This document shows, piece by piece, positions 7,899-16,862 of a stretch of 35,017 nucleotides of DNA. Numbering within the stretch: position 1 is the stretch's first letter; each line of letters opens with the position of its first letter. The DNA comes from Streptomyces sp. OR43 (lineage in GTDB: Bacteria; Actinomycetota; Actinomycetes; Streptomycetales; Streptomycetaceae): assembly GCF_008042275.1 (NCBI RefSeq), contig NZ_RDBK01000043.1:1863079-1898095 (forward strand), written 5' to 3'. Under the pieces are notes generated by a model, which was not told the DNA's origin, searched no databases, and saw only the letters and a list, made by a program, of their open reading frames with translations. The position numbers and the translations under genes are program-made.

Positions 7899-9716
7899 AT
7901 GCATCGGTACAGGTCCCACACCTGCGGCGAGCTCCGCGCCTCTGACGTCGGCACCGACGTCCGGCTGAGCGGCTGGCTGCACAATCGCCGAGACCTGGGT
8001 GGCATCCTCTTCATCGATCTGCGCGACCACTACGGTCTGGTGCAGCTCGTCGCCCGTCCCGGCACCCCCGGCAACGAGGCCCTGGCGAAGCTGACCAAGG
8101 AGACCGTCGTACGGATCGACGGCAAGGTCTCCGCCCGCGGCGCCGACAACGTGAACCCGGAGCTGCCGACCGGCGAGATCGAGATCGAGGTCACCGAGGT
8201 CGAGGTGCTCGGCCAGGCCGCCCCGCTGCCCTTCACGATCAACGCCGAGGACGGGGTCAACGAGGAGCGGCGCCTGGAGTACCGCTTCCTCGACCTGCGC
8301 CGCGAGCGCATGCACCGCAACATCATGCTGCGCTCGTCCGTCATCGCCGCGATCCGCTCCAAGATGGTGGCCCTCGGCTTCAACGAGATGGCGACCCCGA
8401 TCCTGGCCGCGACCTCTCCCGAGGGCGCCCGTGACTTCGTGGTCCCGTCCCGGCTGAACCCGGGCAAGTTCTACGCCCTTCCGCAGGCGCCGCAGCAGTT
8501 CAAGCAGCTGCTGATGATCTCGGGCTTCGACCGCTACTTCCAGATCGCGCCCTGCTTCCGCGACGAGGACGCCCGCGCCGACCGTTCGCCGGGTGAGTTC
8601 TACCAGCTCGACGTCGAGATGTCGTTCGTCGAGCAGGAGGACGTCTTCCAGCCGATCGAGAAGCTCATGACCGAGCTCTTCGAGGAGTTCGGCAACGGCC
8701 GCCCGGTGACGTCGCCGTTCCCGCGCATCCCGTTCCGCGAGTCGATGCTGAAGTACGGCAACGACAAGCCGGACCTGCGGGCCCAGCTGGAGCTCGTCGA
8801 CATCTCCGACATCTTCGTGGACTCGGAGTTCAAGGCCTTCGCCGGCAAGCACGTGCGCGCCCTCCCGGTGCCGGACACCGCGGGCCAGTCCCGGAAGTTC
8901 TTCGACGGCCTCGGCGCGTACGCGGTCGAGCACGGCGCCAAGGGCCTCGCCTGGGTCCGCGTCGGCGAGGACGGCACGCTGGCCGGTCCGATCGCCAAGT
9001 TCCTCACCGAGACGGACATCAAGACCCTCACCGAGCGTCTGTCCCTCGTCCCCGGCCACGCCGTCTTCTTCGGCGCGGGCGAGTTCGACGAGGTCTCCAA
9101 GATCATGTCCGTCGTCCGCGTCGAGGCCGCCAAGCGCGCCGGCCACTTCGAGGAGGGCGTCTTCCGCTTCTGCTGGATCGTCGACTTCCCGATGTACGAG
9201 AAGGACGAGGACACCGGCAAGATCGACTTCTCGCACAACCCGTTCTCCATGCCCCAGGGCGGCATGAAGGACCTGGAGGAGAAGGACCCGCTCGACATCC
9301 TGGCGTGGCAGTACGACATCGTCTGCAACGGCATCGAGCTGTCCTCGGGCGCCATCCGTAACCACGAGCCCGATGTCATGCTGAAGGCCTTCGAGATCGC
9401 CGGCTACGAGGCGGAGACCGTCGAGCGGGAGTTCGCGGGCATGCTGCGCGCGTTCCGTCTCGGCGCCCCGCCGCACGGTGGCATCGCCCCGGGCGTCGAC
9501 CGCATCGTGATGCTGCTGGCCGACGAGCCCAACATCCGCGAGACCATCGCCTTCCCGCTCAACGGCAACGCCCAGGACCTGATGATGGGCGCCCCGAGCG
9601 AGCTGGACGAGACGCGCCTGCGCGAGCTGAACATCCAGCTCCGCAAGCCGGTCGCGCAGGCCAAGGAGAAGGCCGAGGCCAAGGACTCCGTGGCGAGGGA
9701 CACCGGCGCGAAGTAG
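7899..9716 (+). CDS. aspS: Aspartyl-tRNA synthetase
   Basis: The 605-residue class II enzyme charges tRNA-Asp, and in organisms lacking AsnRS often also tRNA-Asn. The N-terminal OB-fold anticodon-binding domain starts [13 protein letters not shown] and includes [23 protein letters not shown]. Motif 2 is [19 protein letters not shown] near residue 220 and motif 3 is [11 protein letters not shown] near residue 532; an insertion domain lies between them, as in bacterial AspRS. Length is normal for the bacterial type. Discrimination between tRNA-Asp and tRNA-Asn cannot be decided from this window. The ribosome site before ATG 7899 is weak. A 19-bp terminator follows. It is divergent from the SpoIIE phosphatase gene. 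Confidence 0.98.
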   Translation: MHRYRSHTCGELRASDVGTDVRLSGWLHNRRDLGGILFIDLRDHYGLVQLVARPGTPGNEALAKLTKETVVRIDGKVSARGADNVNPELPTGEIEIEVTEVEVLGQAAPLPFTINAEDGVNEERRLEYRFLDLRRERMHRNIMLRSSVIAAIRSKMVALGFNEMATPILAATSPEGARDFVVPSRLNPGKFYALPQAPQQFKQLLMISGFDRYFQIAPCFRDEDARADRSPGEFYQLDVEMSFVEQEDVFQPIEKLMTELFEEFGNGRPVTSPFPRIPFRESMLKYGNDKPDLRAQLELVDISDIFVDSEFKAFAGKHVRALPVPDTAGQSRKFFDGLGAYAVEHGAKGLAWVRVGEDGTLAGPIAKFLTETDIKTLTERLSLVPGHAVFFGAGEFDEVSKIMSVVRVEAAKRAGHFEEGVFRFCWIVDFPMYEKDEDTGKIDFSHNPFSMPQGGMKDLEEKDPLDILAWQYDIVCNGIELSSGAIRNHEPDVMLKAFEIAGYEAETVEREFAGMLRAFRLGAPPHGGIAPGVDRIVMLLADEPNIRETIAFPLNGNAQDLMMGAPSELDETRLRELNIQLRKPVAQAKEKAEAKDSVARDTGAK

Positions 9717-9736
9717 GCGTCCGTCTCCCCGCCGAG

Positions 9737-9783
9737 ACGAAGGGCCCGGCACCGGACATCCACCCCGGTGCCGGGCCCTTCGT
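9737..9783 (+). terminator. aspS terminator
   Basis: A perfect 19-bp stem (9737-9755 with 9765-9783) closes a 9-nt loop, 20 nt after the aspS stop. Confidence 0.88.
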
Positions 9784-9826
9784 GCTGCCCACGGACACAT
9801 GGCTGCGTGCATACAAGTACACGAAT

Positions 9827-9839
9827 CACCCGAACGGTG
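9827..9839. promoter_or_regulatory. Small inverted repeat upstream of the L,D-transpeptidase gene
   Basis: CACC and GGTG arms flank CGAAC in an AT-richer patch of an otherwise very GC-rich 190-bp gap, with TACAAG and TACACG just upstream as weak -10-like hexamers. It may mark the promoter region of the transpeptidase gene, about 140 bp before its start. Weak evidence. Confidence 0.2.
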
Positions 9840-9976
9840 TGACCCGGATGGCCCCCGCGCCGGATTGGCGGACGGCGACTGCGGCAAAGACTGCCTGGGC
9901 CGACCCCGGCGCAGAGCGGACCCCGGCCCGTGTCCGCTGAGCCCCGGACCGGCCACCTACCGCTGAGGAGCCCTCC

Positions 9977-10795
9977 GTGCCCGTGCCCCGTCCGCGCGTT
10001 CCGCTGCGCCTCCCGTACGTCGTCTGCGCCGCCCTCCTGCTGCTGCTCGCCGGGTGCGGGGCGGGTCCGCTCGCCGGGATGGACGGGAGCGGCGCCACCA
10101 CGAAGGCCGCCGGCGCCTCCGGCGTACCGGGACCGCCCGGGGCCGCCGGCGCACCCGGCGCCCCCGCACCGTCCCGGGCCGCCGTGCCGCCCGCGCCGCC
10201 GCGGGAGATCCCGGGGCTGGGGCCGCAGACCCGGGCGCAGATTCCGGCCGGGGCCCACCAGGCGTTCGTCGTCACCGGCCAGTCACCGGACTCCAACCGC
10301 TCCACGGCCGTGCTCTACACGCGGGACGACCCGGCCGTCGGCTGGCGGGCGGCCCTGGCGCCCTGGCCCGCGCACAACGCCCTGAACGGCTGGACGGCCG
10401 AGCACTGGGAGGGCGACCTGCGCTCGCCCGTCGGCGTCTTCACCCTGACCGCGGCGGGCGGCCGCCTCGAACCGCCGGACACCGCCTTCCCGTACGACCT
10501 GAGCCCGGACTTCAAGGTGGAGGGCGAGGGCTTCCACGGGGAACCGCTGGAGGGCTCCTTCGACTACGTGATCGCCATCGACTACAACCGCGTCCCCGGC
10601 ACCTCGCCCCTGGACCACACCCGCCCCCTCGGCCAGGAGCGGGGCGGCGGCATCTGGATCCACGTCGACCACGGCGGCCCCACCCAGGGCTGCGTCTCGG
10701 TCACCGAGGACCGGATGAAGGAGCTGCTGGGAGTCCTCGACCCGGCGAAGGAGCCGGTCATCGTGATGGGGGACGCGGCGTCGCTGAGCCGCTGA
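9977..10795 (+). CDS. Lipoprotein L,D-transpeptidase (YkuD fold)
   Basis: The 272-residue exported protein has a lipobox LLAGC with Cys at residue 27, a linker rich in Gly/Pro/Ala containing six collagen-like Gly-X-Y triplets (about residues 46-63), and a C-terminal YkuD-type catalytic domain. The active-site pattern is IHVDHGGPTQGCVSV, with His 229/232 and nucleophilic Cys about 239, near the HX(13-17)[ST]HGC[VI]N consensus but with GCVSV. Such enzymes make 3-3 cross-links in peptidoglycan, hydrolyse them, or attach proteins; here it would act on the outer face of the membrane. The GTG start is supported by GAGGAG seven bases upstream. It is an independent unit after the aspS terminator; the next gene follows after 68 bp. 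Confidence 0.85.
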   Translation: MPVPRPRVPLRLPYVVCAALLLLLAGCGAGPLAGMDGSGATTKAAGASGVPGPPGAAGAPGAPAPSRAAVPPAPPREIPGLGPQTRAQIPAGAHQAFVVTGQSPDSNRSTAVLYTRDDPAVGWRAALAPWPAHNALNGWTAEHWEGDLRSPVGVFTLTAAGGRLEPPDTAFPYDLSPDFKVEGEGFHGEPLEGSFDYVIAIDYNRVPGTSPLDHTRPLGQERGGGIWIHVDHGGPTQGCVSVTEDRMKELLGVLDPAKEPVIVMGDAASLSR

Positions 10796-10863
10796 AAGGG
10801 ACGACGCGCCCGGTCCGTGGCCCGTAATCTGGACCTTGCCCGACCGATTCCGAGGAGGCAGGC

Positions 10864-11445
10864 GTGACCGTGGTCGACGAAGGTGTGCTGACCCAGGAGG
10901 TCTTCGAGGACTTGGCCCGTCATGCCATACGCGCGGACGAAGCGCTGCGTCTGGAATTCGTGAACGGGAAACTGGGAGTCAAGGCTGTGCCGGACGGGGA
11001 CCACGCGCAGATCATCGAGTGGCTCACTCGGCAGTGCATGCAGGCAGACCCCGGTCGCTGGCTCTACGCCGAACAAGGGCTGCGGATCGAGACGTATCGC
11101 AAGGGGAACGCCAGGCTGGATGGGGCGTTCGCTCGCAGTGGTACCTTCGCCGGCCAAGGCGAATGGGCAAACCCTGACGGCGTTCTGATGGCCGTCGAGG
11201 TGACCTCGTACGACGCGGACACCGACCGCCGGGACCGTGTCGAGAAGCCGCGCGCGTACGCGGAGACGGGCATCCCCGTCTACCTGCTCATCGACCGCGA
11301 GACCTGTGAGGTCAAGGTGCACTCGCAGCCCGACGGGGTGCGGTACGAGACCGTGGTGACCGTGCCGTTCGGCAAGACGGTCCGGCTCCCCGACCCGGTG
11401 GGCTTCGAGCTGGACACCGAGCCGCTCAAGAACTGGGTCCGCTGA
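10864..11445 (+). CDS. Uma2-family protein (PD-(D/E)XK nuclease fold)
   Basis: The 193-residue protein belongs to the Uma2/DUF820 family of restriction-endonuclease-like folds, which is abundant in Streptomyces and cyanobacteria and has no firm function. The expected acidic and basic residues are visible: Asp86 in ARLDGAF, Glu112 in VEVTSYD and Lys128 in RVEKPRAYAETGIP, followed by the strand VYLLID. The usual Pro before the Asp is replaced by Leu. GTG is chosen as start because AGGAGG lies six bases upstream. It follows the transpeptidase gene on the same strand and ends 8 bp before a perfect 48-bp palindrome shared with convergent metG. Confidence 0.88.
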   Translation: MTVVDEGVLTQEVFEDLARHAIRADEALRLEFVNGKLGVKAVPDGDHAQIIEWLTRQCMQADPGRWLYAEQGLRIETYRKGNARLDGAFARSGTFAGQGEWANPDGVLMAVEVTSYDADTDRRDRVEKPRAYAETGIPVYLLIDRETCEVKVHSQPDGVRYETVVTVPFGKTVRLPDPVGFELDTEPLKNWVR

Positions 11446-11453
11446 CAGGAGCC

Positions 11454-11501
11454 ACTAGGGAGGGGCGGGATCGCGTGCACGCGATCCCGCCCCTCCCTAG
11501 T
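11454..11501. terminator. Perfect 48-bp palindrome: bidirectional terminator between uma2 and metG
   Basis: The sequence from 11454 to 11501 equals its own reverse complement with no mismatch, centred between 11477 and 11478 (GTGCAC centre, CACTAGGGAGGGG-type arms). As RNA it forms a 22-bp stem with a TGCA loop on either strand. It begins 8 bp after the uma2 stop and ends 12 bp before the metG stop, so both convergent genes can use it. Confidence 0.85.
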
Positions 11502-11513
11502 ACGCGGACCCGT

Positions 11514-13118
11514 TTACGCGGGCTTCTCCTCCAGGCGCGGGAACAGCACCGCGCCCTTCGTCACCGTCGCACCCGCGGGCAGCCGGCCCCAGGTGGCCGC
11601 GTCCTGCACGCGCTGGTCGGACAGCGCGCCCAGGGACTCCTCGGCGCCCAGGGACTCCCAGAGCTTCTGAGAGGTGTCCGGCATGACGGAGTTCAGCAGG
11701 ACCGCGACCCCGCGCAGCGCCTCGGCGGCCGTGTACAGGATGGTCGCGAGGCGGGCCTTGCCCTCCGGCGACTCGTCCTTGGCGACCTTCCACGGTTCCT
11801 GATCCGTGATGTAGCCGTTGACCTGCTTCACGAAGTCGAAGACCGCCAGGATGCCCGCCTGGAAGTCCAGCTCCTCGCCGATCTTCTGGTCGGCCGTGGC
11901 GACGGCCTTGGCCAGCCCTTCCCGGACCGCCTGCTCGGCCTCGCCCGAGGCCGTGGCCTCGGGGAGCGCGCCGCCGTAGTACTTGCCGACCATGGCGGCG
12001 AGGCGCGAGGCCAGGTTGCCGTAGTCGTTGGCGAGCTCGGAGGTGTAGCGGGCGGTGAAGTCCTCCCACGAGAACGAGCCGTCGCTGCCGAAGGCGATGG
12101 CGCGCAGGAAGTACCAGCGGTACGCGTCCACGCCGAAGTGCGAGGTCAGGTCCTGCGGCTTGATGCCCGTCAGGTTCGACTTCGACATCTTCTCGCCGCC
12201 GACCATCAGCCAGCCGTTGGCCGCGACCCGGCCCGGCAGCGGCAGGCCCTGCGCCATCAGCATCGCCGGCCAGATCACCGCGTGGAAGCGCAGGATGTCC
12301 TTGCCGACCAGGTGCACGTTCGCCGGGAACGTACCGTCGAACTTCTCCTGGTTGGCGCCGTAGCCGACCGCCGTGGCGTAGTTGAGCAGGGCGTCGACCC
12401 ACACGTAGATGACGTGCTTCTCGTCCCACGGGACCGGGACGCCCCAGTCGAACGTCGAGCGGGAGATCGAGAGGTCCTGGAGACCCTGCTTGACGAAGTT
12501 CACGACCTCGTTGCGCGCGGACTCCGGCTGGATGAAGCCGGGGTTGGCCGCGTAGAACTCCAGCAGCTTCGGGCCGTACTCGCTCAGCTTGAAGAAGTAG
12601 TTCTCCTCCTTGAGGATCTCCACCGGCTTCTTGTGGATCGGGCACAGCTTGACGCCGGCCTCGTCCTCGATGAGATCGCCGGGGAGCTTGTACTCCTCGC
12701 AGCCCACGCAGTACGGGCCCTCGTACCCGCCCTTGTAGATCTCACCCTTGTCGTGCAGGTCCTGCACGAACTCCTGCACACGGTCCGTGTGCCGCTTCTC
12801 CGTCGTACGGATGAAGTCGTCGTTCGCGATGTTGAGGTGCTCCCAGAGGGGCTTCCACGCCTCCTCGACGAGCTTGTCGCACCACGCCTGGGGCGTGACG
12901 TTGTTCGCCTCGGCCGTGCGCATGATCTTCTGACCGTGCTCGTCCGTGCCGGTGAGGTACCACACCTTCTCGCCGCGCTGGCGGTGCCAGCGCGTGAGCA
13001 CGTCGCCTGCGACGGTCGTGTAGGCGTGGCCCAGGTGAGGAGCGTCGTTGACGTAGTAAATGGGGGTCGAGACGTAAAACGCCGTCGCCGCCTGCTTCTC
13101 GGATCCAGTGGCCGCCAT
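11514..13118 (-). CDS. metG: Methionyl-tRNA synthetase
   Basis: The 534-residue class I enzyme charges initiator and elongator tRNA-Met. The HIGH motif is HLGH at residues 28-31 and the KMSKS motif is at 310-314. A zinc-knuckle insert is present (C137, C140, C159, H162), and the anticodon-binding helical domain follows. The C-terminus lacks the EMAP/Trbp111-like dimer domain found in some MetRS, as is usual for this shorter type. An upstream in-frame ATG at 13151 exists, but the start at 13118 (MAATGSEKQ) fits the family and has a -10 box TAGGAT seven bases upstream with no ribosome site, indicating a leaderless mRNA. It is divergent from the response regulator gene. Confidence 0.97.
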   Translation of the reverse strand: MAATGSEKQAATAFYVSTPIYYVNDAPHLGHAYTTVAGDVLTRWHRQRGEKVWYLTGTDEHGQKIMRTAEANNVTPQAWCDKLVEEAWKPLWEHLNIANDDFIRTTEKRHTDRVQEFVQDLHDKGEIYKGGYEGPYCVGCEEYKLPGDLIEDEAGVKLCPIHKKPVEILKEENYFFKLSEYGPKLLEFYAANPGFIQPESARNEVVNFVKQGLQDLSISRSTFDWGVPVPWDEKHVIYVWVDALLNYATAVGYGANQEKFDGTFPANVHLVGKDILRFHAVIWPAMLMAQGLPLPGRVAANGWLMVGGEKMSKSNLTGIKPQDLTSHFGVDAYRWYFLRAIAFGSDGSFSWEDFTARYTSELANDYGNLASRLAAMVGKYYGGALPEATASGEAEQAVREGLAKAVATADQKIGEELDFQAGILAVFDFVKQVNGYITDQEPWKVAKDESPEGKARLATILYTAAEALRGVAVLLNSVMPDTSQKLWESLGAEESLGALSDQRVQDAATWGRLPAGATVTKGAVLFPRLEEKPA

Positions 13119-13125
13119 GGTCGAA

Positions 13126-13131
13126 ATCCTA
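13126..13131 (-). promoter_or_regulatory. -10 hexamer for a leaderless metG mRNA
   Basis: TAGGAT on the minus strand is followed after seven bases by the ATG at 13118. TGAGTG at 13149-13154 with a 17-bp spacer is a poor -35 candidate. Confidence 0.45.
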
Positions 13132-13266
13132 ACGGTCCGGGGGAGATCCACTCACACCGATAAACCCGGCCGGGAGTGCGGAGACCTTTGCGAAACATCT
13201 GTTCCGGTAGCAAAGACGCATCCTGGGAGGGAGTGGACACGCGTGCACGAGGCAGGGGACATCACG

Positions 13267-13920
13267 ATGCGGGTACTGGTCGCCGAGGACGAGGAGATTC
13301 TGGCGGAACTCGTCGCCACCGGACTGCGGCGGGCCGGGTTCGCCGTCGACACGGTGTACAGCGGTGACGCCGCCCAGGCCTACCTGGGGCTCCACGACTA
13401 CGACGTCGTCGTTCTGGACCGGGACCTGCCCCGGGTGCACGGCGACGACGTGGCCCGCGGACTGGTCGCCTCCGGCTCCCGGACCAGGATCCTGATGCTG
13501 ACGGCCGCCGGGTCCATGGAGGACCGCGTCTCCGGGCTCGACCTGGGCGCCGACGACTACCTGGGCAAGCCGTTCGAGTTCCCCGAGCTCGTGTCGCGGG
13601 TCCGCGCCCTGCGCCGGCGCAGCGCCCGCCCCGTACCGCCGCAACTGGTGCGGCATGGCATCCGGCTCGACACCGTGCGCCGCACCGCGACCCGGGACGG
13701 CCGGGAGCTGGACCTCTCGCCGAAGGAGTTCACCGTGCTCCAGCTGCTGCTGGAGGCCGACGGCGGGACGGTCAGCGCCGAGGAGCTCCTGGAGCGGGCC
13801 TGGGACGCCAACGCCGACCCCTTCACCGGAGCCGTCCGCGTCTGCATGAGCAAGCTGCGCGGGAAGCTCGGGGAGCCGGCTGTCATCCGCACCGTGCAGG
13901 GCGTGGGGTACGCCCTGTGA
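13267..13920 (+). CDS. OmpR-family response regulator
   Basis: The 217-residue protein has an N-terminal receiver domain with acidic residues EDEE (8-10), phospho-acceptor Asp51 (VVLDRDLP), Thr79 and Lys101 (LGKPF), and a C-terminal winged-helix DNA-binding domain (LSPKEFTVLQLLLEADGG; ending [11 protein letters not shown]). It should bind DNA direct repeats when phosphorylated by the kinase encoded next. The ATG at 13267 is chosen over an earlier in-frame ATG because it begins exactly at the receiver strand MRVLVAEDEE and follows a purine-rich GGGGA. Its stop overlaps the kinase start (GTGA), so the pair is translationally coupled. Inducing signal and regulon are not visible. Confidence 0.94.
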   Translation: MRVLVAEDEEILAELVATGLRRAGFAVDTVYSGDAAQAYLGLHDYDVVVLDRDLPRVHGDDVARGLVASGSRTRILMLTAAGSMEDRVSGLDLGADDYLGKPFEFPELVSRVRALRRRSARPVPPQLVRHGIRLDTVRRTATRDGRELDLSPKEFTVLQLLLEADGGTVSAEELLERAWDANADPFTGAVRVCMSKLRGKLGEPAVIRTVQGVGYAL

Positions 13921-15116
13921 AGCGGTTCCGGGTCCGGGTGCCGCACGCCACGATCAGGACCCGGATCGCGCTCGTGTACGGGGGCGTCTTCCTGGTTCTC
14001 GGGACGGCGCTCCTGGCCACGGTCAACCTCGCCTCCCGGGCCGGTACCGACTCCCAGGCCCGCGCCATCGCCCGTACCGCCGCGGTCGTCCAGCCCGGAT
14101 ACGCCGTCAACGGGCCCCTGGTCACCCGGCGCAGCCTCGGGCCGCCGACCGTCTACGACCTCACCGACGATGTCAGCAACGCGGCCGGGGACCAGCTCCT
14201 CAACTGGTCCGCGGCCGCCCTGCTCGTGATGACGGCGTGCGCGGTGGGCGTGGGGTGGTGGACCGCCGGGCGGCTCCTGCGGCCCGTCCACGAGATGACC
14301 GCGAAGGCGCGCCGGCTGTCCGCGCACACGCTGCACGAGCGGATCGCCTCCAGCGGGCCCGACGACGAGCTGAAGGAGCTGGGCGACACGCTGGACGCGC
14401 TGCTGGCCCGGCTGGAGAAGGCCTTCGACAGCCAGCGCCGGTTCATCGCCAACGCCTCGCACGAGCTGCGCACCCCGCTGGCCACTCAGCGGGTCGCGAT
14501 CCAGGTGGGCCTGGAGGACCCGACTCCGGACGATCTCGTACGCACCCGGCAGACGCTCCTGGACAACAACCGGCGCAGTGAGCGGCTCATCGAGGGCCTG
14601 CTGGTGCTGGCGCGCAGCGAGCGCGGCCTGGAGCGGAGCGAGCGGGAAGCCGTGGACCTGGACCGGGTGGTGGCGGAGGAGGCGGGCCGGTATCCGGGGG
14701 TGGCGGTCGGCGCCGAGCCCTGCGTGGTGCGGGGGAGCCGGCTGCTGCTGGCCCAGCTGGTGGCCAATCTGGTGGCCAACGCGGCGACGTACAACGTGCC
14801 CGGCGGGAGCGTGGCGGTGTCCTTGGTGCCGGCGGGCGCGGGGGTGCTGCTGGAGGTGCGCAACAGCGGTCCGGTGGTGGAGGCGGCCGACATCCCGGGC
14901 CTGTTCGAGCCGTTCCGGCGCGGCGAGGGCAGGGACCGGATGGGGGCGGGCTCGGGGCTCGGTCTTTCGATCGTCCGCTCCATAGCCCTGGCGCACGGCG
15001 GTACGGTCACGGCGGTGCCGGGCCCGGAGGGCGGGCTCGCCGTGACCGTACGACTGCCGGTGGATCAGGCGTTGGCGGCGACCCAGGCGGGCAGTGCGGC
15101 CAGCACCTCGCGGTAG
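13917..15116 (+). CDS. Sensor histidine kinase, HAMP type
   Basis: The 399-residue membrane kinase has TM1 (about 18-38), a short extracytoplasmic loop of about 55 residues, TM2 (about 97-121), a HAMP domain, the HisKA box [16 protein letters not shown] with phospho-acceptor His182, and an HATPase domain with [13 protein letters not shown] and [13 protein letters not shown] (about 343-353). The small sensor loop lacks a recognisable ligand domain. The GTG start overlaps the regulator stop. The last 17 codons run over the 3' end of the convergent VWA gene, and the tail (about residues 380-399, Ala/Thr/Ser-rich) looks like a non-family extension caused by loss of an earlier stop. Confidence 0.94.
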   Translation: MKRFRVRVPHATIRTRIALVYGGVFLVLGTALLATVNLASRAGTDSQARAIARTAAVVQPGYAVNGPLVTRRSLGPPTVYDLTDDVSNAAGDQLLNWSAAALLVMTACAVGVGWWTAGRLLRPVHEMTAKARRLSAHTLHERIASSGPDDELKELGDTLDALLARLEKAFDSQRRFIANASHELRTPLATQRVAIQVGLEDPTPDDLVRTRQTLLDNNRRSERLIEGLLVLARSERGLERSEREAVDLDRVVAEEAGRYPGVAVGAEPCVVRGSRLLLAQLVANLVANAATYNVPGGSVAVSLVPAGAGVLLEVRNSGPVVEAADIPGLFEPFRRGEGRDRMGAGSGLGLSIVRSIALAHGGTVTAVPGPEGGLAVTVRLPVDQALAATQAGSAASTSR

Positions 15117-16540
15117 AACGCGGCGTCCGCGACCTCGCGCGGGGCGGGGCCCGCGTGGAAGAAGCCGGCGTTCGGGGCGTTCAGCTTCCGCAGGAAGTCG
15201 AAGCCCTTCGCGTCCTCGTCGCCGAACGCGACGAACTGGAAGAACAGCGGCAGCCGTGCCGCGTCGTCGATCGCCTGGCGGGCGGCCTGCTTGACGTCCG
15301 GCGGGCCGTCCGTCTGGAAGACCACCAGGGCCGGGCCGGTGGCCCCGGACTTCTCGTAGTGCGCGACGACCTCCTCGACGGCGCGGTGGTAGTTCGTCCG
15401 GCCGAGCCGTCCGAGGCCCGCGTTCAGCTCGTCGATGCGGCCCTCGTGGCCGTCCAGCCCCACCGTGCCGGTGCCGTCGATGTCCGTCGAGAAGAACACC
15501 ACCTGGACGGTGGCGCTCTCGTCGAGGTGCGCGGCGAGCGCGAGCGTGCGGTCGCCCAGGTGCTGGGCGCTGCCGTCCTTGTAGAACGGCCGCATGGAGC
15601 CGGAGCGGTCCAGGACCAGGTAGACGGTGGCGCGCAGGCCGGTGAGCCCGTGCGCCTTCAGCCCGGCCTGGGCGGCCTTGTACGCCCCCACGAGCTCGGG
15701 CGCGCGGGCCTTGACCTTGGCGAGGGTGAGCGCGGGCTTGCCGGCGGGCGCGGCGGGGGCCGCCTCGGCCCGGGGCTCGGGGACCGGTTCGGGTTCCGGT
15801 TCCGGGGCCGGGTCCATGTCGATCGTGATCGGCTCGGGCTCGGCGACCGGCTCTGCGACGACCGGCTCGGGCTCGGCGACCGGCTCTGCGACGACCGGGG
15901 CCTCGGCCACGGCCGGCTCGGGCTCGACCGCTGCGGCAGGGACCTCGGCCGGCGCCTCCTCGGGCTCCGGCGTCACGGCCACGGCCTCGGGCGTCAGGGC
16001 CTCCGCTTCCGCCGCCACGACCGCCGCCACGGGCTCCGCTTCGGCCTCCGGAGCGGACGCGGCCTCCGGCTCAGCGGCCACCGGCTCCTCAGCCTTCACC
16101 GTCTCCTCGGCCACCGTCTCCTCGGCCCCGGCCTTCACGGGCTCAGCGGCCTCAGCGGCCTCAGCAGCCTCAGCGGTCTCCGTAGCCTCCGCCGTCTCCA
16201 CGGGCTTCGTCCGGGACCCCGATCCCTGTGACGGCACCGTGGGAGCGGTCTTGGGAGCGGGAGCGGCGGCCTTGTCGAAGGCCGCGGCCACCAGGTCCGC
16301 CGCCACCCCGCCGTCGTCCTTCGTGGACCGGGACGTGGTGGACGGGACCGGCTCCGAAGAGGCCGGGGCCGGTACCGACACCTTGACGGCCGGGGCGGGC
16401 TCGGCCGCGGGCTCGTCCACGGTCACCGGCTCCGGGGCCAGGGTGCGCTCGCCCTGGGCCGGGACCGTGGCCGTCGTCGGCTCGTCCTGCTCCGTGCGGT
16501 CACGGCCGAACACCTTGCGCAGCAAGCTCCGAATGCCCAT
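15065..16540 (-). CDS. VWA-domain protein, TerF/TerY-like, with long Ala/Glu/Pro-rich linker
   Basis: The 491-residue protein has a basic N-terminus ([15 protein letters not shown]), then about 230 residues of low-complexity Ala/Glu/Pro/Val sequence, and a C-terminal von Willebrand A domain (about 290-490) of the type found in tellurium-resistance-related proteins. The MIDAS site is visible: DRSGS near 311-315, TNYHRAV, and FQTDGPPD. It should bind a divalent metal and act as a protein-interaction module; no signal peptide is seen, so it is probably cytosolic. The start at 16540 is chosen over MRKASP at 16558 because the family begins [14 protein letters not shown]; both have weak ribosome sites. 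It overlaps the convergent kinase gene by 52 bp. Confidence 0.87.
   Translation of the reverse strand: MGIRSLLRKVFGRDRTEQDEPTTATVPAQGERTLAPEPVTVDEPAAEPAPAVKVSVPAPASSEPVPSTTSRSTKDDGGVAADLVAAAFDKAAAPAPKTAPTVPSQGSGSRTKPVETAEATETAEAAEAAEAAEPVKAGAEETVAEETVKAEEPVAAEPEAASAPEAEAEPVAAVVAAEAEALTPEAVAVTPEPEEAPAEVPAAAVEPEPAVAEAPVVAEPVAEPEPVVAEPVAEPEPITIDMDPAPEPEPEPVPEPRAEAAPAAPAGKPALTLAKVKARAPELVGAYKAAQAGLKAHGLTGLRATVYLVLDRSGSMRPFYKDGSAQHLGDRTLALAAHLDESATVQVVFFSTDIDGTGTVGLDGHEGRIDELNAGLGRLGRTNYHRAVEEVVAHYEKSGATGPALVVFQTDGPPDVKQAARQAIDDAARLPLFFQFVAFGDEDAKGFDFLRKLNAPNAGFFHAGPAPREVADAAFYREVLAALPAWVAANA
15831..15896. repeat. Two perfect tandem copies of a 33-bp unit in the VWA linker
   Basis: 15831-15863 and 15864-15896 are identical. 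Each encodes an 11-residue [11 protein letters not shown]-type unit, so the copy number could change in frame. Confidence 0.9.
16142..16177. repeat. 9-bp tandem repeat (about four units) in the VWA linker
   Basis: Near-identical CTCAGCGGC units (third with one change, fourth with one change) encode repeated AlaGluAla on the minus strand; more degenerate units continue to about 16195. Slippage would change linker length without breaking the frame. Confidence 0.75.
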
Positions 16541-16862
16541 GGGCGAGGCCTTTCGCATGAGTTGGGTGCGATGAATGTCCGTACTGCGGGAATTGATCCC
16601 TGGCCAGGGCGGATACGTAAGGTTAGCGGCCGGATCCGGCCCTTCGTCGGCGCGGCCCGCCCGTGGGAGAACTGAACCGCAACCGATCCCGTACCGAGTC
16701 CTGTGATGGGGGTGTGCGGACCTCATGGATGTCATCGGCAAGTCGTTCGCACACGCCTCCGAGGTGCCCGTTCGCATTGCTAGCGTGAGCGGCCGGTGCG
16801 TCTGACGAGCAGTCAGGGGCACCGTTTCCGTTATCCGCAGATGTGAAAAGAAGGGCTCTCGT
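16541..16862. other. 322-bp divergent intergenic region
   Basis: This gap holds the promoters of the VWA gene (minus) and the secreted-protein gene (plus). Visible items are a 14-bp palindrome GGCCGGATCCGGCC (16628-16641), a minus-strand TAACCT-like hexamer near 16620, and TAGCGT at 16781-16786. No ORF, tRNA or strong hairpin stands out. Confidence 0.6.
16781..16786 (+). promoter_or_regulatory. Possible -10 box for the secreted-protein gene
   Basis: TAGCGT fits the TANNNT pattern and would give a leader of about 70 nt before the ATG at 16863. No good -35 sequence lies 16-18 bp upstream. Confidence 0.3.

Noticed and set aside
7889..7945. 18-codon upstream ORF overlapping the aspS start
   Set aside because: No ribosome site, no Asp-codon cluster suitable for attenuation, and no terminator/antiterminator pairing in the leader.
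7866..9956. Long minus-strand frames opposite aspS
   Set aside because: Antisense shadow of a well-conserved synthetase gene; no ribosome site or domain.
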